Shown one piece after another: positions 49,432-57,232 of a DNA stretch of 64,000 bases; position 1 is the first letter of the stretch; each line of letters opens with the position of its first letter. A program made the translations under genes and the position numbers. The DNA is from Cypionkella sp. GTDB lineage: Bacteria; Pseudomonadota; Alphaproteobacteria; Rhodobacterales; Rhodobacteraceae. The notes under the pieces are model-generated. The model saw only the letters and a program-made list of their open reading frames with translations, was not told where the DNA came from and did not search any database. The DNA is taken from the NCBI GenBank assembly GCA_023255415.1, contig JALRIN010000011.1, positions 12,348-76,347 on the forward strand. The letters run 5' to 3'.

Positions 49432-50877
49432 ATGAAATCCCTGATGATCCAAGGGGCGGGTTCTAATGTCGGCAAATCGATGTTGGTGGCGGGTCTCTGC
49501 CGTGCGGCGCGATTGCGCGGCTATTCGGTGGCGCCGTTCAAGCCGCAGAATATGTCCAACAACGCCGCTGTCAGCGCCGATGGCGGCGAGATCGGGAGGG
49601 CGCAGGCTTTGCAGGCCCTGGCCTGCGGGATAGAGCCGCACACAGATATGAACCCGGTTCTTCTCAAACCCGAGAGCGAGACAGGATCGCAAGTTGTGGT
49701 GCAGGGCAAGCGGATTGCCACGGTTAAAGCGCGCGATTATGCGGCGCTCAAGCCGTCTTTGATGGCACCGGTGTTGCAAAGTTTTCAGCGTCTGAAAGCG
49801 CAATATGATCTGGTGATCGTCGAGGGTGCGGGCTCGCCTGCCGAGGTGAATTTGCGCAGTGGCGATATTGCCAATATGGGCTTTGCGCGTGCTGCAAATT
49901 GCCCAGTGATCCTGACCGGCGACATTGATCGCGGCGGGGTGATTGCGCAGATTGTTGGCACGCAGGCGGTGCTTGAGGCTGGCGACAACGCGATGATTGC
50001 CGGGTTTATCATCAACAAGTTTCGCGGCGACCCGCGGCTGTTTGATGATGGTTATCGTTTGATCGAGGCACGCACCGGTTGGCGCGGCTTTGGCGTGGTG
50101 CCCTTTTTTGCCGATGCGCATAAGCTGCCCGCCGAAGATGCTTTGGATTTGCCCAGCGCGCGGGGCCTGGGCGGCTTTAGGATCGCAGCTTTGTGCCTGT
50201 CGCGCATTGCCAATTTCGACGATCTGGATCCTTTGGCGCAGGAACCGGGCGTGCATCTGACCATGGTGCGGGCGGGCGAGGTTATTCCTGCCGACACCGA
50301 TTTGGTAATCATCCCGGGGTCAAAATCGACGCGGGGGGATTTGGCCTTTTTGCGTGCGCAAGGCTGGGATGTGGATTTGGCAGCCCATCTGCGGCGCGGC
50401 GGTTGGGTTTTGGGGATTTGTGGCGGTTATCAGATGCTTGGCAGCCTTGTGCGCGACCCCTTGGGGCTTGAGGGGCCCGCAGGCGAGACTGCAGGTTTGG
50501 GCCATTTGACGGTGCAGACCGAGATGACGCCCGACAAGCGGCTTACCCGCACCCGGGCCGTTCATGCCGCAAGCGGCTTGGAGATGCAGGGCTATGAGAT
50601 TCACATCGGCCGCACCGATGGCCCTGATCGCGCGCGCGCCTTTGCTTTTATAGACGGCGTGCCAGAGGGCGCGGTTTCGGCCAATGGTCGGGTGATGGGC
50701 AGCTATTTGCACGGCATGTTTGCTGATGACGGCTTTCGTGCGGCATTTTTGCGCCAGATCGGCGCGCAGGCCTCTGATCTGGCCTATGGTGCCGGGGTCG
50801 AGGAGGTTTTGGACGCTTTAGCGGCGCATTTGGAACAGTGTTTGGATGTCGAGGGCTTGCTGGCTTTGGCGCGTTAG
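49432..50877 (+). CDS. cobQ: Cobyric acid synthase, CobQ
   Basis: CobQ amidates side chains b, d, e and g of adenosylcobyrinic a,c-diamide. The 481-residue protein has MKSLMIQGAGSNVGKSMLVA (P-loop-like), FKPQNMSNNAAV, EGAGSPAEVNLRSGDIANMG, VIIPGSKSTRGDLAFLR and the amidotransferase Cys in WVLGICGGYQMLG with His in GYEIHIGR. GGGAG lies before the ATG at 49432; the in-frame extension upstream passes through repeat E and is rejected. Confidence 0.96.
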   Translation: MKSLMIQGAGSNVGKSMLVAGLCRAARLRGYSVAPFKPQNMSNNAAVSADGGEIGRAQALQALACGIEPHTDMNPVLLKPESETGSQVVVQGKRIATVKARDYAALKPSLMAPVLQSFQRLKAQYDLVIVEGAGSPAEVNLRSGDIANMGFARAANCPVILTGDIDRGGVIAQIVGTQAVLEAGDNAMIAGFIINKFRGDPRLFDDGYRLIEARTGWRGFGVVPFFADAHKLPAEDALDLPSARGLGGFRIAALCLSRIANFDDLDPLAQEPGVHLTMVRAGEVIPADTDLVIIPGSKSTRGDLAFLRAQGWDVDLAAHLRRGGWVLGICGGYQMLGSLVRDPLGLEGPAGETAGLGHLTVQTEMTPDKRLTRTRAVHAASGLEMQGYEIHIGRTDGPDRARAFAFIDGVPEGAVSANGRVMGSYLHGMFADDGFRAAFLRQIGAQASDLAYGAGVEEVLDALAAHLEQCLDVEGLLALAR

Positions 50878-50922
50878 CAGCACAGCATTGCCAAAGCGCG
50901 GTGGTTTCACGGGCAGACCATC

Positions 50923-51546
50923 TTAGCGGATCGGCCAATCTGTGGCGGCGTTTTCTTGCCAGCCCGCGCGGTGTAGCAGCGGGGTGTCATCCATAAATTC
51001 GGGGTGACCGATGCAGAGATATGCCGAAAACTCCCAGCCTGCGGGCACGGCAAACAGTGCCTCGATCTGGGCGGGGTCAAGGATCGAGACCATGCCCAGC
51101 CCCAAATTCTGCGCGCGGGCCGCCAGCCACAGGGTAAAGATCGCCATGGCGGTCGATTGGCGCAGCGCCTCGGGCAGGGTTTGACGGCCAAGGCCGTGGC
51201 CAGCGGCGGGGTCCATCTCTGTGAAGACGGCAAGCTGCACCGGCGCCGCGTCAAGGCCTGCCAGTTTCAGCGCAAGATATTCCGCGTGTTTATCGCCGGT
51301 ATAAAGCTTGGCCGCCTGATCGTTGCAGCGTTGAAAATTGGCCCGCACCTCGGCGCGAAGGCTCGGCGATTGCACCCGCAGCACCCGCCAGGGCCGGGCA
51401 TTGCCGACCGAAGGCGCGCGGTCCATGGTGGCGCGCAACTGGTCCAGCAGGGCCTCATCAACAGGATCGCGACGAAAATGGCGCACATCGCGGCGCCATT
51501 GCAGGATCGACAGCAGGGTTTCAGATTCGGCGGGGGTGAATTCCAT
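50923..51546 (-). CDS. bluB: 5,6-dimethylbenzimidazole synthase, BluB
   Basis: BluB fragments FMNH2 with oxygen to make dimethylbenzimidazole, the lower ligand of B12. The 207-residue nitroreductase-fold protein has LQWRRDVRHFRRDPVDEALL, MDRAPSVGNARPWRVLRVQS, LPEALRQSTAMAIFTLWLAA and NLGLGMVSILDPAQIEALF. The ATG overlaps the cobC stop (TGATG). It is the last gene of the lower-loop operon. Confidence 0.94.
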   Translation of the reverse strand: MEFTPAESETLLSILQWRRDVRHFRRDPVDEALLDQLRATMDRAPSVGNARPWRVLRVQSPSLRAEVRANFQRCNDQAAKLYTGDKHAEYLALKLAGLDAAPVQLAVFTEMDPAAGHGLGRQTLPEALRQSTAMAIFTLWLAARAQNLGLGMVSILDPAQIEALFAVPAGWEFSAYLCIGHPEFMDDTPLLHRAGWQENAATDWPIR

Positions 51547-52505
51547 CAGGCGGCCAAGGCTTGGGTCAGCCGCGCCCATTCCGCCACCCCAGCGGGCAGG
51601 CCAAGGCGCAGCCAGCGTTGCGAATAGGGGAAGATCCGCGACCAGATCTGATGCCGCGCCAGGCGGTCTTGGGCCGATTGCGCATCGGGGGTATCGTAAA
51701 GCCGAAACAGCTCGGTGCCGCCCAGCGGCTGCCAACCGGCGGCGGCGGCCAAGGCGTCGGCCTGCACGGCCTCGGTGCGTAACCGCGCGGTGGTGGCCTG
51801 CGCCCAATCGGTATCGGCCAGCGCCAGCGCGCCTATATGCAGCGCTGCCCCGCTGACAGGCCAAGGCCCTGCCATAGTGTCAAGCGCCTGAATTGCCACC
51901 GCATCGCCCAGCACAAAGCCAAGCCGCAGCCCGGCAAGCCCGTAGAATTTGCCAAAGGACCGCAGCACCAGCAGATTGCCCCCCGCTTGGGCTGCCAGCG
52001 ACAGCGGCGCTTGCGCATCGGCAAAGCTTTCATCCACCACCAAGTGGCCCACCTGCGCACCAAGCGCCAGCAGATCGCCGGGGCTATAGCTTGCGCCATC
52101 AGGGTTGTTGGGGTTAACCACCACCGCCAGATCCGCACCTGCCAGATGCGCCAATCGGCTGACCTCTTGCACCTGCCAGCCCGCCGCGCGCAGACAGGCT
52201 GCGTGTTCGTTATAGGTGGGGCCAAGCACGCGGGCCGTTTTGGGCGCAAAAAGCCGCGGGATCATCTGGATCGCGGCCTGCGCACCTGCAAGCGCAAGCA
52301 TTGGCGCTTGCGTTCCATAAGCGGTCTGCGCCGCCCGCAGCAGCGCTTGTTTTGCGCTTTGGGTGGGCAGCATGGTCCAGACCTCGGGCGGAAGATCGGG
52401 CAGCGGATAGGGCGCGCGATTGATGCCGGTGGACAGATCAATCCAATTGCTGCCGCCAAAGCGGGCGATGGCGCTGTCGATATTGCCGCCGTGATCGCGG
52501 GTCAT
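51546..52505 (-). CDS. cobC: Threonine-phosphate decarboxylase, CobC (CobD in Salmonella)
   Basis: This PLP enzyme decarboxylates L-threonine-phosphate to (R)-1-aminopropan-2-ol O-phosphate, the linker of the nucleotide loop. The 319-residue protein has NWIDLSTGINRAPYPLPDLP, LALAGAQAAIQMIPRLF, VVVNPNNPDGASYSPGDLLA, VVDESFAD and the PLP lysine in LVLRSFGKFYGLAGLRLGF. Coupled to cbiB (ATGA) and bluB. The neighbouring BluE-like kinase would supply its threonine-phosphate. Confidence 0.94.
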   Translation of the reverse strand: MTRDHGGNIDSAIARFGGSNWIDLSTGINRAPYPLPDLPPEVWTMLPTQSAKQALLRAAQTAYGTQAPMLALAGAQAAIQMIPRLFAPKTARVLGPTYNEHAACLRAAGWQVQEVSRLAHLAGADLAVVVNPNNPDGASYSPGDLLALGAQVGHLVVDESFADAQAPLSLAAQAGGNLLVLRSFGKFYGLAGLRLGFVLGDAVAIQALDTMAGPWPVSGAALHIGALALADTDWAQATTARLRTEAVQADALAAAAGWQPLGGTELFRLYDTPDAQSAQDRLARHQIWSRIFPYSQRWLRLGLPAGVAEWARLTQALAA

Positions 52506-53455
52506 GTCAGGCTCCAGATCAGGGCAAGGCCGGTCAGGCCTGCCGCCAGAGTTGCCATGGCGCGGGCGTAAAGCGCAAGGCCTAAGCGCAGATCGGCGGC
52601 GCTGGGATCGGGGGCTTCGGCATTGACCCATGGCTCCTGCGCGGTGTGGTCGGCATAGACACGCGGGCCAGACAGACGCACGCCCAGACCTGCGGCCATC
52701 GCAGCTTCGGGCCAACCCGCGTTGGGCGATCGGTGCAGCGAGGCATCGCGCCACATAACCCGCAGCCCCAACACGGGGCGGCTGGAAACCAAGGCAAACA
52801 GCAGCCCCGTAGCGCGTGCAGGGATCAGGTTGACCAGATCGTCAAACCGCGCCGAGGCCCAGCCAAAGCATTCAAAGCGGGGGCTGCGGTGGCCGATCAT
52901 CGAATCAAGCGTGTTGACGGCCTTATAGGCGGCAATCCCCGGCAGCCCCAGCACGGCCCCCCAAAACAGCGGTGCGACGATGCCATCCGAGGTGTTTTCG
53001 GCCAAGGATTCCAGCGCAGCACGGGCGACGCCCGCAGGATCAAGACGGGTGGTGTCGCGCCCCACGATCATCGAGACCGCAAAGCGCGCGGCAGGCAGAT
53101 CGCCCGCCGTCAGCGGCTTGGCCACAGCCGCCACATGCGCATGCATCGAGCGCAGCGCCACCAAGGGCCAAGCCAGCACGCCACCGAGCAGAATGCCCAG
53201 CCAACCCTGCGGCAAAAGACTTTGCAGCGCCCACATCGGCAGCGCGGCGGCGGCGACGGTTACGATCAACGTCGCAACCCCTGCCAGCCTGCGGCGGGCA
53301 TCGCTGGCATGGTCGTGGTTCAACGCCAGATCCAGCGCGCGGATCAGCGCCCCCAGCCATGTGACAGGATGACCGATGCGGCGATACAGCCAATCAGGCC
53401 AGCCAAAGCTTAGATCAATCGCCATCGCCGTCAGCATCATCAGCGCGTAACTCAT
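52502..53455 (-). CDS. cbiB: Adenosylcobinamide-phosphate synthase, CbiB (CobD in Pseudomonas)
   Basis: CbiB joins aminopropanol (phosphate) to adenosylcobyric acid in the membrane. The 317-residue protein has several hydrophobic helices and the family blocks IGHPVTWLGALIRALD, SMIVGRDTTRLDPAGVARAA, ESLAENTSDGIVAPLFWGAV, GLPGIAAYKAVNTLDSMIGH and SPNAGWPEAAMAAGLGVRLS. The start at 53455 overlaps the upstream kinase stop (ATGA). Confidence 0.95.
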   Translation of the reverse strand: MSYALMMLTAMAIDLSFGWPDWLYRRIGHPVTWLGALIRALDLALNHDHASDARRRLAGVATLIVTVAAAALPMWALQSLLPQGWLGILLGGVLAWPLVALRSMHAHVAAVAKPLTAGDLPAARFAVSMIVGRDTTRLDPAGVARAALESLAENTSDGIVAPLFWGAVLGLPGIAAYKAVNTLDSMIGHRSPRFECFGWASARFDDLVNLIPARATGLLFALVSSRPVLGLRVMWRDASLHRSPNAGWPEAAMAAGLGVRLSGPRVYADHTAQEPWVNAEAPDPSAADLRLGLALYARAMATLAAGLTGLALIWSLT

Positions 53456-54264
53456 AGGCCTCCTCCTGCGGGGAACTGCACGACCTGCCGCGCGCCTGCG
53501 GCGATCAGGGCGGCACGGGCGCGGGCGGGGATTTGGCCGCGCGCAAAGATCAACCCGCGCGCCGCCCCCGTGTGGGCAATGACATGGCCCAGCGCGCCCA
53601 GATCGGTCGCAAGCGACGCAAGCGCTGCAATTTGCGCCCCGCCCCGCAGCGCCCCATTGCGATTGGCCGAAAGGCTTGCCAAGGCGGCCAAGCGCGGCAG
53701 ATCGCCTTGGGCTGCGGCAGCGGTCCAATCGGAGATCAGATCTGCGATATCGGCAAAGCGGCTGTCGCGGGCATCGGTGCGCTGGCAGGGGCCGAAAAAG
53801 CCGCCGATCACCTCAAACCCTGGCAGCGGCGGCAGGCGCGCAAGGCTTTGCGCCGCACGCGAGGCCCAAAGCCTTTGGCTGGGATCGGCAAACATCAAAG
53901 GATCGCTCGCCCCCTCGGCCTCAAGGCAGGCGCGCGCAAGCGTCTCGGGCGCGCCCTGCCAGCCTGCTTGCAGCGCCAGCGCCACCAAAGCCGCCGTCGA
54001 GGCCCCTGCCCCGCCGCCCGCAGGCATCTGCGCGCGCAAGACATGGCGGTTGCGCAGGGGCAAGCCAAGGCTGGCCAAAAACGCGCGCGCGCGGGCGGGG
54101 GTCAGCAGGCGCTGGCCCAGATTGTGCAGGCTGAACTGCGCGCTGGGGGTTTGCCGCGCTGTGACCGCCAGCGCCGGGCAAGGCAGCGTCACCAGCACCA
54201 CGGGGCCAGCGGCCCCCAAGCGGCCCTGCAACAGCTCGCCAAAATGCCCCGCCACGCGGATCAT
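53452..54264 (-). CDS. bluE: GHMP-family L-threonine kinase (BluE / PduX-like)
   Basis: The 270-residue protein has the GHMP ATP-binding motif MPAGGGAGASTAALVALALQ, the substrate-site start GHFGELLQGRLG and the C-terminal HTGAARGLIFA. In the operon with cbiB and cobC it is best read as the L-threonine kinase that provides threonine phosphate, known as BluE in Rhodobacter and PduX in Salmonella. The name rests on context as much as sequence. Coupled to the phosphatase upstream and cbiB downstream by ATGA overlaps. Confidence 0.8.
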   Translation of the reverse strand: MIRVAGHFGELLQGRLGAAGPVVLVTLPCPALAVTARQTPSAQFSLHNLGQRLLTPARARAFLASLGLPLRNRHVLRAQMPAGGGAGASTAALVALALQAGWQGAPETLARACLEAEGASDPLMFADPSQRLWASRAAQSLARLPPLPGFEVIGGFFGPCQRTDARDSRFADIADLISDWTAAAAQGDLPRLAALASLSANRNGALRGGAQIAALASLATDLGALGHVIAHTGAARGLIFARGQIPARARAALIAAGARQVVQFPAGGGL

Positions 54265-54842
54265 AGAGCCGGCTCGTTGACACAGGCGATCGACCACGCC
54301 CCCGCCACAGCGATTAGACGCGTCTGCGAAAGCGGGGCTATTTGAAAGGCAAGGCCCAGATGCGGCTGCCCCAAAGCCATGCCAAGCGCTGCGCGGATCA
54401 GGCCTGCATGGGCGATAATGACGGTCTTGCGCGCGCCTCGCGCCACCACCTCGGCCAAGGCTGGCTGGGCACGGTCATAAAGATCGGCAAAGCTTTCGCC
54501 CTGCGGCGGGCGGTGCGCGGCCAGATCGGGCAATCCAAGCGCACCCAGATCGGGCAGCTGGTCAAAAGGCATCCCCTCCCAAGCGCCAAAGTTCTGCTCC
54601 CAAAGCCGGGCGTCGCTTTCGGGCGCGGGCAGATCGGGCCAAAGGCTGTTTGCGGTTTGCCGACAGCGCAGCGCAGGGCTGATCAGCCGCGCGGCATCAG
54701 GGTCAAGCCGCGCCTGCAGGGCTGCAAAGGCGGCGCTATTGCTGCAATCGGCGGCGACATCGCGTTTGCCAGCCATCCGCCCCTCTGTCACAGCGGGGGC
54801 ATGGCGGATCAGGATCAGCTCTGTCGGGGCAAAGACGGGCAC
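54261..54842 (-). CDS. Histidine phosphatase family protein (alpha-ribazole phosphatase candidate)
   Basis: This protein of about 193 residues has the phosphoglycerate-mutase-type RHA motif (ELILIRHAPAVTEGRMAG), SPALRCRQTANSLW, EQNFGAWEGMPFDQLPD and a distal HAG (VIIAHAGLIRAALG), as in alpha-ribazole phosphatase. It would dephosphorylate the nucleotide-loop intermediate. The start is taken as GTG at 54842 with AAGGAG 10 nt upstream; ATGs at 54866 and 54887 are alternatives. First gene of the minus operon down to bluB. Confidence 0.82.
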   Translation of the reverse strand: MPVFAPTELILIRHAPAVTEGRMAGKRDVAADCSNSAAFAALQARLDPDAARLISPALRCRQTANSLWPDLPAPESDARLWEQNFGAWEGMPFDQLPDLGALGLPDLAAHRPPQGESFADLYDRAQPALAEVVARGARKTVIIAHAGLIRAALGMALGQPHLGLAFQIAPLSQTRLIAVAGAWSIACVNEPAL

Positions 54843-54909
54843 AGTCGCATTTCTCCTTTCGCGCATCCGTTGTTTCTGCTTTGACATGCGACAAGGAGCA
54901 AGGGCCGAT

Positions 54910-55416
54910 ATGCAGAAATTTCTTCTTGTCACTGGCGGTGCGCGCTCGGGCAAAAGCCTGATCGCCGAGACACGGTGTTTGGACATGGGGCGGCCTGCGG
55001 GCTATATCGCCACGGCGCAGGCTTGGGATGACGAAATGCGCGCGCGCATTGCCGAGCACCAAGCGCGGCGCGGGCCGGAATGGGTGACCTATACCGAGCC
55101 GATGGATCTTTTGGGCGCGCTGCGGGCCTCGGATGGCAAGGGGCCGCGGCTTGTGGATTGCCTGACGCTGTGGCTGACCAATATGATGCTGGCCGAAGCC
55201 GATTGGCGCAGTGCAGCAAAAGCGATGCTGGCAGAGCTGCCGCAACACAAAAGCCCGGTTGTGTTTGTGACAAATGAAGTCGGACTGGGCATCGTGCCCG
55301 ATAATGCCTTGGCGCGCGCCTTTCGGGACGCCGCCGGAACCCTGAACCAATGGGTCGCAGCGGCGGCGGATGAGGTCATCCTTGCTGTCTCGGGCCTGCC
55401 GTTGAAAGTGAAGTAA
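54910..55416 (+). CDS. cobU: Bifunctional adenosylcobinamide kinase / guanylyltransferase (CobU; CobP in Pseudomonas)
   Basis: CobU phosphorylates adenosylcobinamide and attaches GMP. The 168-residue protein has the P-loop LVTGGARSGKSLIAETRCLD, GYIATAQAWDDEMRARIAEH with the guanylyl-accepting His region, LVDCLTLWLTNMM and VTNEVGLGIVPDNALARAFR. The ATG at 54910 is divergent from the phosphatase gene. First of the cobU-cobT-cobS operon, 1 nt before cobT. Confidence 0.95.
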   Translation: MQKFLLVTGGARSGKSLIAETRCLDMGRPAGYIATAQAWDDEMRARIAEHQARRGPEWVTYTEPMDLLGALRASDGKGPRLVDCLTLWLTNMMLAEADWRSAAKAMLAELPQHKSPVVFVTNEVGLGIVPDNALARAFRDAAGTLNQWVAAAADEVILAVSGLPLKVK

Positions 55417-55417
55417 G

Positions 55418-56422
55418 ATGAAGTTTACCTCTTTGGCCGAAATCGCCGGACTTGCCGAAACCCTGCCCGTGATCAACGCTGAGGCAGTCGCCGCCGCAAG
55501 CGCGCGGCAAAACAGCCTGACCAAACCGCCGGGATCCTTGGGGCGGCTGGAAGAATTGGCCGGGTTTATGGCAGGCTGGCGCGGCACGGCGCGGCCCACA
55601 ATTGAACTGGCCCAAGCGGTGATCTTTGCCGGAAATCACGGCATTTGCGCGCAGGGCGTCAACCCGTTTCCACAGGAAGTCACCGCCCAGATGGTTGGCA
55701 ATTTCATGGCAGGCGGGGCCGCGATCAACCAGCTGTGTCGTGCCAATGGTGCCGAGCTGTCGGTCATCGCCCTTGAGCTTGACCGCCCCACCGCCGATTT
55801 CACCACCGCCCCGGCGATGACCGAAGCAGACTGTCTGGCTGCACTGCAAATCGGCTGGGATGCGGTGGACAGGCGCGCCGATGTGCTGATCCTGGGCGAG
55901 ATGGGGATCGGCAATTCGACGGTTGCAGCCGCGATGGCGGCCGCGCTGTTTGGCGGCGCGGTTGCAGATTGGGTCGGCGCGGGCACCGGGTCTGATGCAG
56001 AGGGCATCAAGCGCAAGATCGCGGCGATTGAAGCGGGTCTTGCGCGGCATCAGGGGCTTTCGGCGATGGGCGTGCTTGCGGCCTTGGGCGGGCGCGAACA
56101 GGCGGCCATCTGCGGTGCGGTTCTGGCCGCAAGGGCTGAGCGAATTCCGGTGATTTTGGACGGGTTTATCTGCACCGCGGCGGCGTCGGCGCTTTATGGC
56201 GCTGATGCGCGGCTGCTTGATCATTGTCTGGTGGGCCATTGCTCGGCTGAACCCGGGCATCGCAAGCTTTTGGCAAAATTGAACAAACGCGCGGTCTTGG
56301 AATTTGACATGCGCTTGGGCGAAGGATCAGGGGCGGCCCTGGCCTTGGGGATTTTGCGCAGCGCGCTGGCGGTGCACAACGGCATGGCAACCTTTGGCGA
56401 GGCCGGAGTGTCTGAGGCATGA
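55418..56422 (+). CDS. cobT: Nicotinate-nucleotide-dimethylbenzimidazole phosphoribosyltransferase (CobT; CobU in Pseudomonas)
   Basis: CobT activates dimethylbenzimidazole to alpha-ribazole phosphate. The 334-residue protein has RQNSLTKPPGSLGRLEELAG, FAGNHGICAQGVNPFPQEVT, GEMGIGNSTVAAAMAAALFG, WVGAGTGSDAEGIKRKIAAI, and VILDGFICTAAASAL with the catalytic Glu region RLGEGSGAALALGIL near the end. Not to be confused with the aerobic cobaltochelatase CobT. Coupled to cobS by ATGA. Confidence 0.96.
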   Translation: MKFTSLAEIAGLAETLPVINAEAVAAASARQNSLTKPPGSLGRLEELAGFMAGWRGTARPTIELAQAVIFAGNHGICAQGVNPFPQEVTAQMVGNFMAGGAAINQLCRANGAELSVIALELDRPTADFTTAPAMTEADCLAALQIGWDAVDRRADVLILGEMGIGNSTVAAAMAAALFGGAVADWVGAGTGSDAEGIKRKIAAIEAGLARHQGLSAMGVLAALGGREQAAICGAVLAARAERIPVILDGFICTAAASALYGADARLLDHCLVGHCSAEPGHRKLLAKLNKRAVLEFDMRLGEGSGAALALGILRSALAVHNGMATFGEAGVSEA

Positions 56423-57168
56423 GGCTTGCCCGCGCGCGTCTGGGCGAGCTGCAACTGGCGCTGATGATGCTGACGCGGTTGCCTGCGGGGCAAATCGTGG
56501 TCGTGCCCGCGATGGGCGCTGCGGCTTGGGCCTTTCCGCTGGTGGGCTGCCTGGTGGGGGCGCTGTCGGCGGCGGTTTTGCTGGCAGGATTGGCGCTGGG
56601 CGTGGCCCCGACGATGGCTGCAGGGCTTGCGCTGCTGGCGGGGGTTTTGGCGACGGGGGGCCTGCATGAAGACGGGCTGGCCGATGTCGCCGATGGCTTT
56701 GGCGGCGGGCGCGACCGGGCGCGTAAGTTAGAGATCATGCGCGACAGTCGCATCGGCAGCTATGGCGCGCTGGCCTTGGTATTGAGCCTTGGGCTGCGCT
56801 GGCAGGGCCTGACGATTTTGGCAGCACAGAGCGGCGAGGCTGCCGCAATGGCGCTGCTGGCACTTGGTGCGGCCAGCCGTGCGGCGGTAGTGCTGGCGCT
56901 GGCGGTGATGCCAGCGGCACGCAACGATGGTTTGGGCAAGGCAGCGGCAGAGGTTGACGGGCTGCGCGCGGGCTTTGCCTTGGCGGTTGGGATTGGCGCA
57001 TTGCTTGCGATTGGCGCGCCGTTCGCGGTTTTGGCGATGGCTATGGCCGGGTTGGCGCTAGGACTGCTGGCGCTGCGCCAGATTGGCGGGCAGAGCGGCG
57101 ATGTTTTGGGTGCGCTGCAGCAAGTGAGTGAGATTGCGGGCTGGGTTGTGCTGTCAGCCTTAATTTAG
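56419..57168 (+). CDS. cobS: Adenosylcobinamide-GDP ribazoletransferase (CobS; CobV in Pseudomonas)
   Basis: This membrane enzyme joins adenosylcobinamide-GDP and alpha-ribazole (phosphate) to make cobalamin. The 249-residue protein has multiple hydrophobic helices, LMMLTRLPAGQIVVVPAMG, GGLHEDGLADVADGFGGGRD (metal-binding Asp-rich motif), KLEIMRDSRIGSYGALALVL and AASRAAVVLALAVMPAARND. Last gene of its operon, followed by hairpin repeat D. Confidence 0.94.
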   Translation: MRLARARLGELQLALMMLTRLPAGQIVVVPAMGAAAWAFPLVGCLVGALSAAVLLAGLALGVAPTMAAGLALLAGVLATGGLHEDGLADVADGFGGGRDRARKLEIMRDSRIGSYGALALVLSLGLRWQGLTILAAQSGEAAAMALLALGAASRAAVVLALAVMPAARNDGLGKAAAEVDGLRAGFALAVGIGALLAIGAPFAVLAMAMAGLALGLLALRQIGGQSGDVLGALQQVSEIAGWVVLSALI

Positions 57169-57177
57169 CCGCGGCGG

Positions 57178-57227
57178 CCGGGGGCTTTGCCCCCGGACCC
57201 CCAGGATATTTCGGCCAAGATGAAAGC
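57178..57227 (+). repeat. Dispersed intergenic element, copy D (hairpin plus conserved tail)
   Basis: A perfect 8-bp hairpin CCGGGGGC-TTT-GCCCCCGG (57178-57196) precedes the tail GGATATTTCGGCCAAGATGAAAGC (57204-57227). It separates the convergent genes cobS and gltX and could terminate either. Confidence 0.75.
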
Positions 57228-57232
57228 GGGCG

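Noticed and set aside
49241..49432. 63-codon open frame between cobO and cobQ
   Set aside because: It runs through the inverted repeat element E, has no ribosome site and no similarity; treated as non-coding.
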